Assembly (NCBI GenBank): GCA_017991555.1
Contig: JAGOQM010000016.1
Location: forward strand, 1 to 60,688
Direction: 5' to 3'
DNA: 60,688 nucleotides
Source of the DNA: Neisseriaceae bacterium
GTDB lineage: Bacteria; Pseudomonadota; Gammaproteobacteria; Burkholderiales; Neisseriaceae
Position 1 is the first letter of the stretch. The number at the start of each line of letters is the position of its first letter. Of this stretch, positions 1 to 9,155 are shown in pieces. A program made the translations under genes and the position numbers. The notes under the pieces are model-generated. The model saw only the letters and a list, made by a program, of their open reading frames with translations, was not told the DNA's origin and did not search any database.

Positions 1-2219
1 ACCTTACTCAATAACTCGGCCTGCGCCGCCGGCGCCACGGCCGTCTGGTCAAACGCCGCCGCCGACAGCCCGGCATACTCTTCTGGGTCCAAGCCAAAGC
101 TGTCAAAACGCTCGGGCTGTTTGGGGTCTAGGCCTTGATTGGCCACCTTACGCGCCGCCGCAATCAGCCTGGCGCGGGCCTTCTTTTTGTCAACGGCCTC
201 TTTGCCATAGCCTTCCAAACCCAGGTATTGGCCGTAGTCGCCCTTGACCCAGCGTAAAATCCGCCACGCGGTGACGTGGTGTACCTGCTCGGCCAGCGCC
301 TCCGGCAGCTTGGCCTCGGTTTGGCTGGCCTGCCAGCGGTTGTAGCGGGCGACGAGTTCGGGCTCAACGCTATATTCACCCATAACTTCAGCTGTCATTA
401 TTTGAAAGTCTTCTAACTGCACCTGTGGACTTTTTTCTAGTACCTTCACCAAAACTGGATTCTTAGCATTCACCTGCAAGGGCATGCCATGCTGCCAGGC
501 CTTGGCGTACATGTCGTGCAGGGTGATTTGTGACAGCACGTGGCCCATGCCGAGGCTGGCGCGGAACTGTTCGCCCGGCGGGTAGCCACCGCCGACGTCG
601 GAGTGGACGCCGGGATAGAGAAACTCTTGAAAATTGCCGCGCGGGTAGCCACCGCTGACGCAGAGGCTGTCGACGGAAAAGCTTTTACGCTGTTCGTGGG
701 CGGCCACAAAGTGGTAGCAGTTTTTGACCAGGCCGGCCGCGGCCGCCTGGTCTAAGGGCATGGTGCCATTGGCCCAGCCGCAGTGGCCGGCGGTGAACGG
801 CACCGCCGGCGACAGGCCCACCGAGGCCACGGTGTCAAACAGGCCCAGCATTTCCACCCAAATGGGCACGCCATGAAACAGCAGCGGCGCCGGTTCGGCT
901 TCGGCCTCTGCGGCTTCCCCCTCGGTTGGCTGGGCCGGTGGCTGCTGCCCCGGCCCAGCCTCGGCTTCGCGTATGGCCCGGCTCAGCGCCTCAATGCTGC
1001 GCAAGCGTTCCACTTCGGCCGCGCTGGGCGGCACCTGGCTGGGCCGCCGGGCCTGGCTGGTGGCCGTGGCTTTGCCACCGGGCTCGGGGGCGGGCTGGTT
1101 CTGGCTGGCGGCGGCGCCTTCGCGCTGGCAATAGTCCAGCAGCCAGTTAACAAAGGTGCGTGCCTGCGCCGCGCCGCGAGAAAACCCAACCACGTACAGC
1201 TGGATGCCTTCGAGCTGCGGCAGGTTGTCTTGGGGCTTCAACGCCGTTAAATATTTTTTTAAGGTCGCGTGGCGGGTTTCGGCCGTGTTCATGGCTTCGA
1301 CCATCTCGCGCGCCTTTTCGTTGTCTAGCCGCTCAGTGATGCTGAAACAACCACTTTGCGCCAGCGCATCGCACAGCCGGGTTAGGCCCCAGTTAATCCG
1401 CGCCTGGCCAAACTTGGCAAAGGCCTCACCGGCCATGCCGGGGTCGTCGTCGCCCACTTCTTTAAAGCGCGTGCCCACGCCCTGCATGTAGTAGCGGAAC
1501 CAGCCTTTGTCTATTAAGTCACGATCATGTTCACTTGGCCCTGACGAAGGCGAACCGCCCGCCCCCATACTGGCGTGAAACAGCCGCGCCACGTTGGTGG
1601 TGCGCGGGTATTGGTAGGGCTGAATGGCTTGGGCCTGCTCGTAGGGCGTGAACGCCGCCATGGCCTCTGCTTTCTCATTCACTGGGTCGGCCGCCGCCAG
1701 CACGGCGGCGTCGGCCTCTTCGTGGTTGTTGGTGCCGTCAAAAAACAGGCTGATCTTCAACACCTTGCGGCAGGGCTTTTTGGCCTTGCTGGCGGCCACG
1801 CCGGCATAATCGGCGTTGTTGTGCTTGGCCAAGACGTCGTTTAAATCGGTGGGCAGGCGGCCGCCTTCGGGAAACGACGGCGCCTTGTGCAGCGTCGGCC
1901 ACTCAAACGGCACGCCCTTCAGCGCCGGCAGCTCGTCCAAGGCGGCCTTGCCCAGCGCCTCTACCTTGTCGACCACTTTGCCAACGGCGCCCACGGCCTG
2001 ATCGAGGGCCTCATTCACCGTGTCGCTAAAGCTGGCGCCAGCGCCTGACGCCGCCGCACCGCCCCCATCGACCGCCGTCGGGTTGGGCCGGCCGCCGTTC
2101 CAGCGGGCGTGCTCGCTCATGTTTTGCGCGGTCTGTTTGAGGCTGTCGACGCTGATGGTGCCGCCCTTAAATGCCGGCGGCAGCGTGGCCGGTGCGCCTT
2201 TGTTGTTGTCGTCGCTCAT
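1..2219 (-). CDS. DUF2235/Tle1-type T6SS lipase effector (3' end outside window)
   Basis: The reading frame stays open from the ATG at 2219 to the left edge, giving at least 739 residues with no stop. The motifs of DUF2235 (Tle1 family) alpha/beta hydrolases are visible: FFDGTNN (D161), the nucleophile elbow GFSRG (S347), FDTVAS (D462) and HSDVGGGY (H539). S347, D462 and H539 are the likely catalytic triad. Characterised Tle1 enzymes are phospholipases delivered by the T6SS into the periplasm of a competitor. An Ala/Glu/Pro-rich linker lies at about 365-450, and no signal peptide is seen. A good ribosome site (AAAGGA, 6-base spacing) supports the start. The gene is last in view of the T6SS operon, behind three putative immunity genes, which fits an effector role. 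The activity is inferred, and the C-terminal part is not seen. Confidence 0.88.
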   Translation of the reverse strand, partial: MSDDNNKGAPATLPPAFKGGTISVDSLKQTAQNMSEHARWNGGRPNPTAVDGGGAAASGAGASFSDTVNEALDQAVGAVGKVVDKVEALGKAALDELPALKGVPFEWPTLHKAPSFPEGGRLPTDLNDVLAKHNNADYAGVAASKAKKPCRKVLKISLFFDGTNNHEEADAAVLAAADPVNEKAEAMAAFTPYEQAQAIQPYQYPRTTNVARLFHASMGAGGSPSSGPSEHDRDLIDKGWFRYYMQGVGTRFKEVGDDDPGMAGEAFAKFGQARINWGLTRLCDALAQSGCFSITERLDNEKAREMVEAMNTAETRHATLKKYLTALKPQDNLPQLEGIQLYVVGFSRGAAQARTFVNWLLDYCQREGAAASQNQPAPEPGGKATATSQARRPSQVPPSAAEVERLRSIEALSRAIREAEAGPGQQPPAQPTEGEAAEAEAEPAPLLFHGVPIWVEMLGLFDTVASVGLSPAVPFTAGHCGWANGTMPLDQAAAAGLVKNCYHFVAAHEQRKSFSVDSLCVSGGYPRGNFQEFLYPGVHSDVGGGYPPGEQFRASLGMGHVLSQITLHDMYAKAWQHGMPLQVNAKNPVLVKVLEKSPQVQLEDFQIMTAEVMGEYSVEPELVARYNRWQASQTEAKLPEALAEQVHHVTAWRILRWVKGDYGQYLGLEGYGKEAVDKKKARARLIAAARKVANQGLDPKQPERFDSFGLDPEEYAGLSAAAFDQTAVAPAAQAELLSK

Positions 2220-2300
2220 GCTGAATCCTTTCTTCGCTCAGGCCGCTCGGCCTGGCCGTGGTTACCCGCGGTCATCTCGCCTATGGTGTTGATCACCGCC

Positions 2301-2923
2301 CTATTTTTTGCCAAACACGCGGTAATAATCGTCGATGGTTTTGATCACAGGCCGCGCCTTGCACAGCTTTTGGCTTTCCTTAAAGCGCGCAAAAGCCGCC
2401 TCAACCGCCTCATCCGTCCACGTATACTTACAGCCAGAATCCACATACACCTGATCACAGGCCAAAAAATGCACCGTGATCGCACACATCGGCCGACCTT
2501 CGCCATATTCCGGCACCGGCACCACGGCGCTGTGCTGTTCAAACGTAGCGTCTTTAAGCGCCATGTCTTTTGGGTTAAACACCACTCCACCCCCAGGCAT
2601 TTGCCGAGACTTCCATTCTGGATTAGGGTCTAGCTTCCAGCTCACCCTCACGGTGAGGTCGGGCGTCCACTGGCGCGGCAGCATCATGCCGCCACACTGC
2701 CGCCGCCCCAGCGCATCTTGCCCACCTTATTTAAATCAATGGCTGAGGTGTTGGGGCCGCAGCCGCCGTTGACGTTAAAGCTTAAAATGGCCGCGTACTG
2801 GTAGTTCAGCCCTTCAATCGGGGTGTAGGTGTGGGTGTCGTTGCCCATAAACGACGACGAGCCAGCGCAGCCGCTGAGCGCTAGGCTGGTCACCAGGGTT
2901 AAAACCACATTGTTAGCCTGCAT
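2301..2923 (-). pseudogene. DUF3304 lipoprotein, copy 1, frameshifted
   Basis: This third tandem copy of a DUF3304-like lipoprotein is nearly identical to the copy at 2972-3598, including the upstream spacer. It is 623 bases against 627 in both other copies. The difference is a 4-base loss just after the MRWGGG stretch (near 2690): the intact neighbour reads AGTCAGTGTGG and this copy reads AGTGTGG. The first frame therefore ends after SVAA, and the remaining two thirds starts again in another frame at MMLPRQW. The N-terminal lipoprotein signal (LSGC) is intact. It would have been an immunity protein. As it stands it can give only a fragment of about 79 residues, unless some cells carry the 4-base unit twice. 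Confidence 0.85.
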
Positions 2924-2971
2924 CTGCATCCTTTCCCTCACCGCCACGCCCAAGCGCGCGGCCATAAAACC

Positions 2972-3598
2972 CTATTTTTTGCCAAACACGCGGTTATAGT
3001 CGTCTATGGTTTTAATCACCGGTCGCGCCTTGCACAGCTTTTGGCTTTCCTTAAAGCGGTCAAAAGCCGCCTTAACCGCTTCATCCGTCCACGTATACTT
3101 ACAACCAGAATCCACATACACCTGATTACAAGCCAAGAAATGCACCGTGATCGCACACATCGGCCGACCTTCGCCATATTCCGGCACCGGCACCACGGCG
3201 CTGTGGCGTTCATAAGTCGCCTGCTTTAACGCTCTGTCTTGAGGATTTGTTACCACCCCCCCACCAGGCATCCGTCGAGACTTCCATTCTGGGTAAGGAT
3301 CTAACTCCCAGCTCACCTTCACGGTGAGGTCGGGCGTCCACTGGCGCGGCAGCATCATGCCGCCACACTGACTGCCACCGCCCCAGCGCATCTTGCCCAC
3401 CTTGTTTAAATCAATCCCCGAGGTATTGGGCCCACAGCCGCCGTTGACGTTAAAGCTTAAAATGTGGGCGTATTGATAATTCAGCCCTTCAATCGGGGTG
3501 TAAGTGTGGGTGTCGTTGCCCATAAACGACGACGAGCCCACGCAGGCGCTCAGCGCTAGGCTGGTCACCAGGGTTAAAACCACATTGTTAGCCTGCAT
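2972..3598 (-). CDS. DUF3304-like lipoprotein, copy 2 (putative T6SS immunity)
   Basis: This is a 208-residue predicted lipoprotein whose signal peptide ends in LALSAC, with C19 as the lipidation site, so it should sit in the periplasm on a membrane. The mature part has the VNGGCGPNTSG segment and the MMLPRQWTPDLTV segment typical of DUF3304 proteins that accompany Tle1 effectors, then a VHFLAC motif and a Lys-rich end. Longer starts exist at 3604 and 3640. The ATG at 3598 has the best ribosome site (GGGAAAGG, 6 bases away) and gives exactly the length of copy 3. It probably blocks the adjacent DUF2235 lipase; this is inferred from family and position. Confidence 0.8.
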   Translation of the reverse strand: MQANNVVLTLVTSLALSACVGSSSFMGNDTHTYTPIEGLNYQYAHILSFNVNGGCGPNTSGIDLNKVGKMRWGGGSQCGGMMLPRQWTPDLTVKVSWELDPYPEWKSRRMPGGGVVTNPQDRALKQATYERHSAVVPVPEYGEGRPMCAITVHFLACNQVYVDSGCKYTWTDEAVKAAFDRFKESQKLCKARPVIKTIDDYNRVFGKK

Positions 3599-3646
3599 CT
3601 GCATCCTTTCCCTCACCGCCACGCCCAAGCGCGCGGCCATAAAACC

Positions 3647-4273
3647 CTATTTTTTGCCAAACACGCGGTAATAATCGTCGATGGTTTTGATCACCGGCCG
3701 CGCCTTGCACAGCTTTTGGCTTTCCTTAAAGCGCGCAAAGTCGGCCTTAATCGCCGCCTGCTCGTTCAATTCAGAACAGCCAAGGTCCACATACACTTGA
3801 TCACAGGCCAAGAAATGCACCGTGACCGCACACACCGGCACACCGTCGCCATATTTAGGCACCGGCACCACGGCGCTGTGCTGTTCATAAGTGGCCTGCT
3901 TCAGCGCCCGGTCTTGTGGGTTAGACACCACCACCCCCCCAGGCATCCTCCGAGACCTCCAGCGTGGATAGGGGTCTAGCTTCCAGCTCACCCTCACGGT
4001 AAGGTCGGGCGTCCACTGGCGCGGCAGCATCATGCCGCCGCACTGGCGGCCGCCGCCCCAGCGCATCTTGCCCACCTTGTCTAAGTCAATGCCCGAGGTA
4101 TTGGGCCCGCAGCCGCCGTTGACGTTAAAGCTGATAATGGCGGCGTGCTGGTAGTTCAGCCCTTCAATCGGGGTGTAGGTGTGGGTGTCGTTGCCCATGA
4201 ACGACGACGAACCGGCGCAGCCGCTGAGCGCTAGGCCGGCCAGAACAGGCAGCCACAAACGGGGGGAAGTCAT
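3647..4273 (-). CDS. DUF3304-like lipoprotein, copy 3 (putative T6SS immunity)
   Basis: This is a 208-residue predicted lipoprotein with lipobox LSGC (C19) and the same DUF3304-type layout as the two copies after it. It is the most diverged of the three: its C-terminal third reads LGCSELNEQAAI where copy 2 reads SGCKYTWTDEAV, and its signal peptide differs. The start overlaps the stop of clpV in an ATGA, so the two are translationally coupled and the gene is co-transcribed with the T6SS operon. Likely role: periplasmic immunity to the lipase effector further on. Sequence drift between copies could broaden protection against variant effectors (inference). Confidence 0.8.
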   Translation of the reverse strand: MTSPRLWLPVLAGLALSGCAGSSSFMGNDTHTYTPIEGLNYQHAAIISFNVNGGCGPNTSGIDLDKVGKMRWGGGRQCGGMMLPRQWTPDLTVRVSWKLDPYPRWRSRRMPGGVVVSNPQDRALKQATYEQHSAVVPVPKYGDGVPVCAVTVHFLACDQVYVDLGCSELNEQAAIKADFARFKESQKLCKARPVIKTIDDYYRVFGKK

Positions 4274-6948
4274 GGTGTTTCCTTTGCTTCAGTCGTTAAA
4301 GCGGCGGCCACGGCCGGGCTGAGGGTGATGCTGAGGTTGCCCTCGACAAAATCGAGGTGAACGTGGGCTGGGGGGGCGTCACCGGTCTGCTGCCCGGACA
4401 GCAGCTGCCACGCCAGCTGCGGCACAATTTGCTGGTGAAACAGCTGCTCGACGTGGCGCACGCCCAAGGGCTGGCCCACGCCGCTGGTGGCGAGGCCATC
4501 GATGAGGCCTTGGCCCCAGCTGCTGTCGGCCTGAAACTGGCGCTTGATTTTGTGCTGTAGCTGGGTCAGCTGTAACACCACAATGGCCTGCATGGCAGCC
4601 AGGCCTAAGGCCCGGTACGGCAGCAGCGTCATCCGCCCCAACAGCGCCGGCGGCAACACGGCCAAAACCGGCTCTTGCACCAGCGCCACACGCTGGTAAA
4701 AATCGGCTTCGGGTTGGGCTTCAAGCTCGGCACTGCCGAGGTTGGCGGTGAGCAGCAGCACGGTGTTTTTAAAGTCGATGAGGCGGCCTTCGCCGTCGCG
4801 CATCACGCCTTGGTCGAAGACCTGATAAAAAATATTCAACACGTCGGGGTGGGCTTTTTCAATTTCGTCGAGCAACACCACGGCATAAGGCCGTTTGCGC
4901 ACGGCCTCGGTGAGCACGCCCCCTTTGCCATAGCCAACGTAGCCCGGCGGTGCGCCCTTCAGCTGGGCCACGGTGTGGGCCTCTTGGTATTCCGACATAT
5001 TGATGCTGATTAAGGCCTGCTCGCTGCCAAACAGCTCCGCCGCAAGGGCTTTGGCGGTTTGGGTTTTGCCTATGCCGGAAGGCCCGGTCAGCAAGAACAC
5101 GCCTAAAGGTCGCTGGGCGTGGCCAAGGCCGGCCTTGGTGGTGCGTAAATGGCTGCTGAGCTGGGCCAAGGCGTCGTCTTGGCCGATGACGCTGCGTTTG
5201 AGCGCGTCGTCGAGCGTCATCAGGCGCTTGAGCTCGTCGTCGAGCAGACGGCCGGCGGGCACGCCCGTCCATTCGCTGATGACGGTGGCGATGCTTTCGG
5301 CGTCGACATCGACGCTGAGGTAGTGCTGCTGTGCCTTAAAGGCGGCATTGTGCTGCTGTAGGCTGTCCGCCGTACCTGCTTCATCTTGGCGGGCGGCCAA
5401 TACGGCGGTGGCGGCGGCTTTTTCTTGGGCAAACTGTGCCTCGGCGGCGCTCAATTCGGCGCTGGCGGCGGCCAGCTGCCGCTGACATTCGGCCCAACGA
5501 CTGCCGTTGACAGCATGACCTAGGGCCTGATCTTGCGTTAGGGTGTCGATTTCGGTGGTCAGGGCGGCCTGCTGCGAACGCAGCTTGATGATGCTTAAGG
5601 GCGCTTCTTGGAGGCCGATGGCCACTTTGGCGGCGGCGGTGTCGATTAAGTCGATGGCCTTATCGGGCAGCTGACGGTCGGGCAAGTAGCGCCGCGACAG
5701 GGTGACGGCGGCCACGATGGCCTCGTCTTGAATGTGAATGCCATGATGGTTGGCGTATTGCACGGCGATGCCACGCAGCATTTGGCAGGCTTTTTCGTCG
5801 TCGGGCTCGGCCACTTTAACGGGCTGAAAGCGACGCTCTAGGGCGGCGTCGGTTTCAAAATACTGCTTGTATTCCGACCAGGTGGTGGCGGCAATGGTAC
5901 GCAACTGGCCGCGCGCCAAGGCGGGCTTTAATAAGTTGGCGGCGTCGCCGCTGCCGGCCTGATTGCCGGCGCCGATGAGGGTATGGGCTTCATCGATGAA
6001 TAAAATGGTCGGGGTGGGGGCGTTTTGAATCCCCTCAATGACGTTTTTCAGACGCTGTTCAAACTCGCCTTTCAGGCCGGCACCGGCCTGCAACAGGCCC
6101 AAATCTAGGGCGACAATGTCGACGTTACGTAAATGCTGCCCCACTTCGTCTTGAGCAATGCGCCGCGCAAGGCCTTCGGCCAGGGCGGTTTTGCCAACGC
6201 CAGGGTCGCCAACCAAGATGGGGTTGTTTTTACGGCGGCGACTGAGAATGTCTTCTAGCTGGCTGATCTCGTCATCGCGCCCAAAAATGGCGTCGATGTG
6301 GCCATCGCGCGCGCGCGCGGTTAGGTTCACGGTAAAGCGCTGTAGGGCTTCGGCCTGGGCCGGCGTTTGCTGACCGGCACTTAGGCCTGATGAGCTCGGC
6401 GTGGCCGCGGCCGCGTCTGGCGCAGTTTGGGCTGGTTCGGTGGCGGCGGCCGTGGGCATGAAGTGCTCTGAGCGAGGCGCTTCACTAGAGTGCTGGTCTA
6501 GCCACTGGCTGGCTTCCTGTAGCTGGCCAGCGCGCCACAGCAGCAAGGGCCAGACGTCGGCCACGCTAAACATACTGGGGCTTTTTTGCAAGGCTTGCAC
6601 CAGGTGCAAGGAGCGAATTTCGGTTTGGCCATATTCGACCGAGGCGATTAACCACGCCTGAGCCAGCCATTTATTGATGTGTTCTGACAGCTCTGGTTTT
6701 TGCTGGCCTCGACGCCACGGTAGGCGCTCTAAGCCGGCCAGCAGTTCGTCCCAAAGACGGTTTTGATCGATTTGCTGCTGACGCAGCAACAGGTTTAAAT
6801 CATTGTGATCCTGTTCAATGAGCTTGATGACCCAATGCTCGGGCAAAATTTCATGATGGCCGCGCGCCAGACAAAAACCAGCGGCTTCATTTAAAGCCTT
6901 GGCACAACTTTCATTTAATTTTCGTAACAACTGCACAGAATCTTTCAT
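4270..6948 (-). CDS. tssH: T6SS AAA+ ATPase ClpV (TssH)
   Basis: This is an 892-residue Clp/Hsp100 ATPase. An N-terminal Clp-N-like domain (about 1-150) and an Ala/Pro-rich linker (165-200) precede two AAA+ modules. Walker A motifs are GDPGVGKT (247-254) and GPSGIGKT (622-629); Walker B motifs are ILFIDEAH (315-322) and [12 protein letters not shown] coiled-coil middle region lies at about 460-520. The Ala-rich linker and the T6SS neighbours separate it from housekeeping ClpB. In T6SS this enzyme binds contracted TssBC sheath and unfolds it for recycling in the cytoplasm. The ribosome site AGGGG lies 5 bases before the ATG. It follows hcp after a 67-base gap containing a strong hairpin. Confidence 0.96.
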   Translation of the reverse strand: MKDSVQLLRKLNESCAKALNEAAGFCLARGHHEILPEHWVIKLIEQDHNDLNLLLRQQQIDQNRLWDELLAGLERLPWRRGQQKPELSEHINKWLAQAWLIASVEYGQTEIRSLHLVQALQKSPSMFSVADVWPLLLWRAGQLQEASQWLDQHSSEAPRSEHFMPTAAATEPAQTAPDAAAATPSSSGLSAGQQTPAQAEALQRFTVNLTARARDGHIDAIFGRDDEISQLEDILSRRRKNNPILVGDPGVGKTALAEGLARRIAQDEVGQHLRNVDIVALDLGLLQAGAGLKGEFEQRLKNVIEGIQNAPTPTILFIDEAHTLIGAGNQAGSGDAANLLKPALARGQLRTIAATTWSEYKQYFETDAALERRFQPVKVAEPDDEKACQMLRGIAVQYANHHGIHIQDEAIVAAVTLSRRYLPDRQLPDKAIDLIDTAAAKVAIGLQEAPLSIIKLRSQQAALTTEIDTLTQDQALGHAVNGSRWAECQRQLAAASAELSAAEAQFAQEKAAATAVLAARQDEAGTADSLQQHNAAFKAQQHYLSVDVDAESIATVISEWTGVPAGRLLDDELKRLMTLDDALKRSVIGQDDALAQLSSHLRTTKAGLGHAQRPLGVFLLTGPSGIGKTQTAKALAAELFGSEQALISINMSEYQEAHTVAQLKGAPPGYVGYGKGGVLTEAVRKRPYAVVLLDEIEKAHPDVLNIFYQVFDQGVMRDGEGRLIDFKNTVLLLTANLGSAELEAQPEADFYQRVALVQEPVLAVLPPALLGRMTLLPYRALGLAAMQAIVVLQLTQLQHKIKRQFQADSSWGQGLIDGLATSGVGQPLGVRHVEQLFHQQIVPQLAWQLLSGQQTGDAPPAHVHLDFVEGNLSITLSPAVAAALTTEAKETP

Positions 6949-6972
6949 GTAAACCCCTTATTCATCGTCGAT

Positions 6973-6993
6973 GACGTGGCCAAGGGCCACGTC
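6973..6993 (-). other. Perfect hairpin between hcp and clpV
   Basis: A perfect inverted repeat with arms GACGTGGCC and GGCCACGTC and a 3-base loop sits 23 bases after the hcp stop. No T-run follows, so it is not a standard intrinsic terminator. It could stabilise the 3' end of an hcp message or partly attenuate read-through into clpV, which would suit the much higher demand for Hcp. That role is inference. Confidence 0.6.
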
Positions 6994-7015
6994 GCTGTGT
7001 TAAAACCTATGCGAA

Positions 7016-7501
7016 TTAACGATTTTCGACCCAGCTGTCTGAGTGCACGATGTTGCCATCTTTATATGCCCAGGTAATTTTTTCGTAGCGCAGTTCCACT
7101 TCTTCTAAATGGTTGTAACGCTCTTTGTCTTTTTCTTTAATGTTGTACATTTTGGGTCGAACGGCGACGACTTTAACGTTTTCCAACAAGGTGTTGAAAT
7201 ATTCTTTCTCTTGGCCTGAGTCATCAATGCGGTACCATTTGATCTCGATTGATTTCAAATTCTGACCATTGGTGACGGCTTTATAAAGATAAGGCGAAGA
7301 GGCATCGTACTCTTTCACAAACACGATGGGCTTGTGCACACGGGTGCCGGTTAATTTGCCGGTGTTGCCATCGGTCGGCATGTACACTTCGTGGTCAAAG
7401 GCCAAAACCTCTACCGAACCTTCACGTTCTTGAATGGTTACTGAGCCTTTAATCTCTGAACCGCCATCATCTTTAATCCATAAATAAGCAGGGATCGCCA
7501 T
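7016..7501 (-). CDS. hcp: T6SS tube protein Hcp (TssD)
   Basis: This 161-residue protein is of the Hcp family, with the characteristic start MAIPAYLWIKDDGG and the conserved GSVEVLAFDHEVY segment. Hcp hexamers stack into the inner tube of the T6SS needle and also carry some effectors. The upstream in-frame ATG at 7543 is rejected: the ATG at 7501 has a clear AAAGGAA ribosome site and matches the usual Hcp N-terminus. No C-terminal effector extension is present. It lies between the OmpA-domain membrane gene and clpV in the same operon. Confidence 0.95.
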   Translation of the reverse strand: MAIPAYLWIKDDGGSEIKGSVTIQEREGSVEVLAFDHEVYMPTDGNTGKLTGTRVHKPIVFVKEYDASSPYLYKAVTNGQNLKSIEIKWYRIDDSGQEKEYFNTLLENVKVVAVRPKMYNIKEKDKERYNHLEEVELRYEKITWAYKDGNIVHSDSWVENR

Positions 7502-7548
7502 AGTTGATTCCTTTCTGTTTGTTAAGTAACTACCATTAACCACTTTGA

Positions 7549-9153
7549 TTATTGATCCAGCATGTCAACCAAAGTAATTTCTACGCGACGATTTTGACTT
7601 CGTCCTTCTTCATTGCCGTTGTCGGCAATGGCTTTGCTGTCCCCGTATCCTTGAATGGTGAAATGCGTTTCAGGAAACGTGGAGGCGGCAACCAACCAAT
7701 TCTTGACCGACTCGGCGCGCGCAAACGAAAGCCGCATATTGGCTTCGACATTGCCGCTGCTGTCGGTGTGGCCATCAACCAACACCCGCTTATTAGGGTT
7801 GGCCTGTATCCAGGTTAAAACGCCTTGCAGCACCAGCTTGGCATTGCTCTTGAGCTGGCTTTGGCCAACGTCAAACAGGGCGGTGGTGTCGAGCCGAACC
7901 ACTTGGGCTTGGCGTTTGGAGCGCTCATAGTCTTTAATGTCGGCATGGATTTGCGGCCGCACTAAATGGCCACGGTACAAGCCAAAACTCATTTTTTGTG
8001 GGGCGCCATACAGCTGATGGTCATTGAGCTGCTGCTGTAATTGCTTGAGGCGCACCACGGCATCACCACGCGCGGGTTCGTCTTCGGGAGCAAAGCTCAG
8101 GTAATGTTCGTGTGCATTTTGCAACGTTCCCAACCAGGCCTGATTGTGGTTAAAGGAATACAGCCAGCAGCCCAAAAGCAACAACCAGACGGCGCTCAGG
8201 GCCTGGCTCAGCGCACGCCAACCGTGGCTTAAATAACGCTGACGGCTAAATCCGGCGCTGATGTTGGGCAGCTGTCGCCACTGGCCGTCGGCGCTAATGC
8301 GGTTGCTGGCCACCATGCCGGTTTTACGCTGCTCAAGCTGACGCCAAAACGCGTCTTGTTTGACGCTGCGGCTATTGAGCCACACCACGCCCGAGAGGGT
8401 CAGCGCTTGAGCATAGGGCTTGTCTGGCAGCAGGTGTGGCAACACGCTCTCTTCTAGCCACTGCCGGCCAAGGCTAATGGCGGCGTGACTGGTGTAGGAA
8501 AGCCGCCCTTTTGTCCCTTCGGGGCGGGCACACAGGCCGTCTAACTGGCGCTGCTGTCGATCGAGGTAGGCCCTCGCCTCCTGCGGCTGACGACAAAATT
8601 GACCGGGCATGAGGCTGGGGAAGCACTCGAGCGCGTCATCGCCTAAGTCGGTCACGATGGCCACCACCACGGGCAGCTTTTTTTTAAATACGCCCTGCAC
8701 GGTTTCAATCTCTTGCCGCCACTGCGATAAGGCTTGCGTCAGGGCGCCTAAATGCACATAGCGATCGGGATTGAGACACAGCAGCAGGCATTCGGGCAGG
8801 CGCTTTTGTTCGTCTAGGTGCTGATACAGGCCGGTTAGGCTGCTGGCGTTGCCAACGTTTAACCAGACCTCTTCACGCAGCAGCCGCCACTGGGCGTCGA
8901 TGTCTAGCCAGCGCGGAGTATCATCGCCCCCCACGAGGACAATGTTGCCTTGTTCAGGCAGGCCGTAGAGGTCGATGCTGACGGGCGGCCGTTGGCGCCG
9001 CTGCCGCCACAGCCATAGGCCCAACAACAGGCCACCAAATAGGCTGAGGCTTAGCTTGGTGCCCCAGTGCACAGCCCAGACGCCCCAAATAAAGTACAGG
9101 CTCAATAGGGCGCACCAAAGCGGCAGCAGCATTTGCACAGAACGTTTCGACAT
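7549..9153 (-). CDS. T6SS-linked membrane protein with C-terminal OmpA domain
   Basis: This is a 534-residue inner-membrane protein. Two transmembrane segments (about 8-28 and 31-49) are followed by a cytoplasmic region (50-315), a third transmembrane segment (316-333) and a periplasmic part ending in an OmpA-like peptidoglycan-binding domain (about 430-534: VDGHTDSSG, then SQNRRVEITL). Such OmpA proteins anchor the T6SS membrane complex to the cell wall. The topology (two helices, cytoplasmic domain, one helix, periplasm) is that of TssM, and the stretch ECLLLCLNPDRY...LPVVVAIVTDLGD resembles the NTPase-like domain of TssM without a P-loop. The start at 9153 (AGG, 6 bases) lies 2 bases after tssL; a longer start at 9243 would overlap tssL by 88 bases. 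Confidence 0.85.
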   Translation of the reverse strand: MSKRSVQMLLPLWCALLSLYFIWGVWAVHWGTKLSLSLFGGLLLGLWLWRQRRQRPPVSIDLYGLPEQGNIVLVGGDDTPRWLDIDAQWRLLREEVWLNVGNASSLTGLYQHLDEQKRLPECLLLCLNPDRYVHLGALTQALSQWRQEIETVQGVFKKKLPVVVAIVTDLGDDALECFPSLMPGQFCRQPQEARAYLDRQQRQLDGLCARPEGTKGRLSYTSHAAISLGRQWLEESVLPHLLPDKPYAQALTLSGVVWLNSRSVKQDAFWRQLEQRKTGMVASNRISADGQWRQLPNISAGFSRQRYLSHGWRALSQALSAVWLLLLGCWLYSFNHNQAWLGTLQNAHEHYLSFAPEDEPARGDAVVRLKQLQQQLNDHQLYGAPQKMSFGLYRGHLVRPQIHADIKDYERSKRQAQVVRLDTTALFDVGQSQLKSNAKLVLQGVLTWIQANPNKRVLVDGHTDSSGNVEANMRLSFARAESVKNWLVAASTFPETHFTIQGYGDSKAIADNGNEEGRSQNRRVEITLVDMLDQ

Positions 9154-9155
9154 AA

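Noticed and set aside
783..1250. Plus-strand 155-codon open frame
   Set aside because: It lies antisense inside the lipase effector frame, has no ribosome site and reads as GC-driven low complexity.
2684..2696. Programmed frameshift in the first DUF3304 copy
   Set aside because: No slippery heptamer or stimulating structure is seen; the 4-base difference from copy 2 is better explained by deletion.
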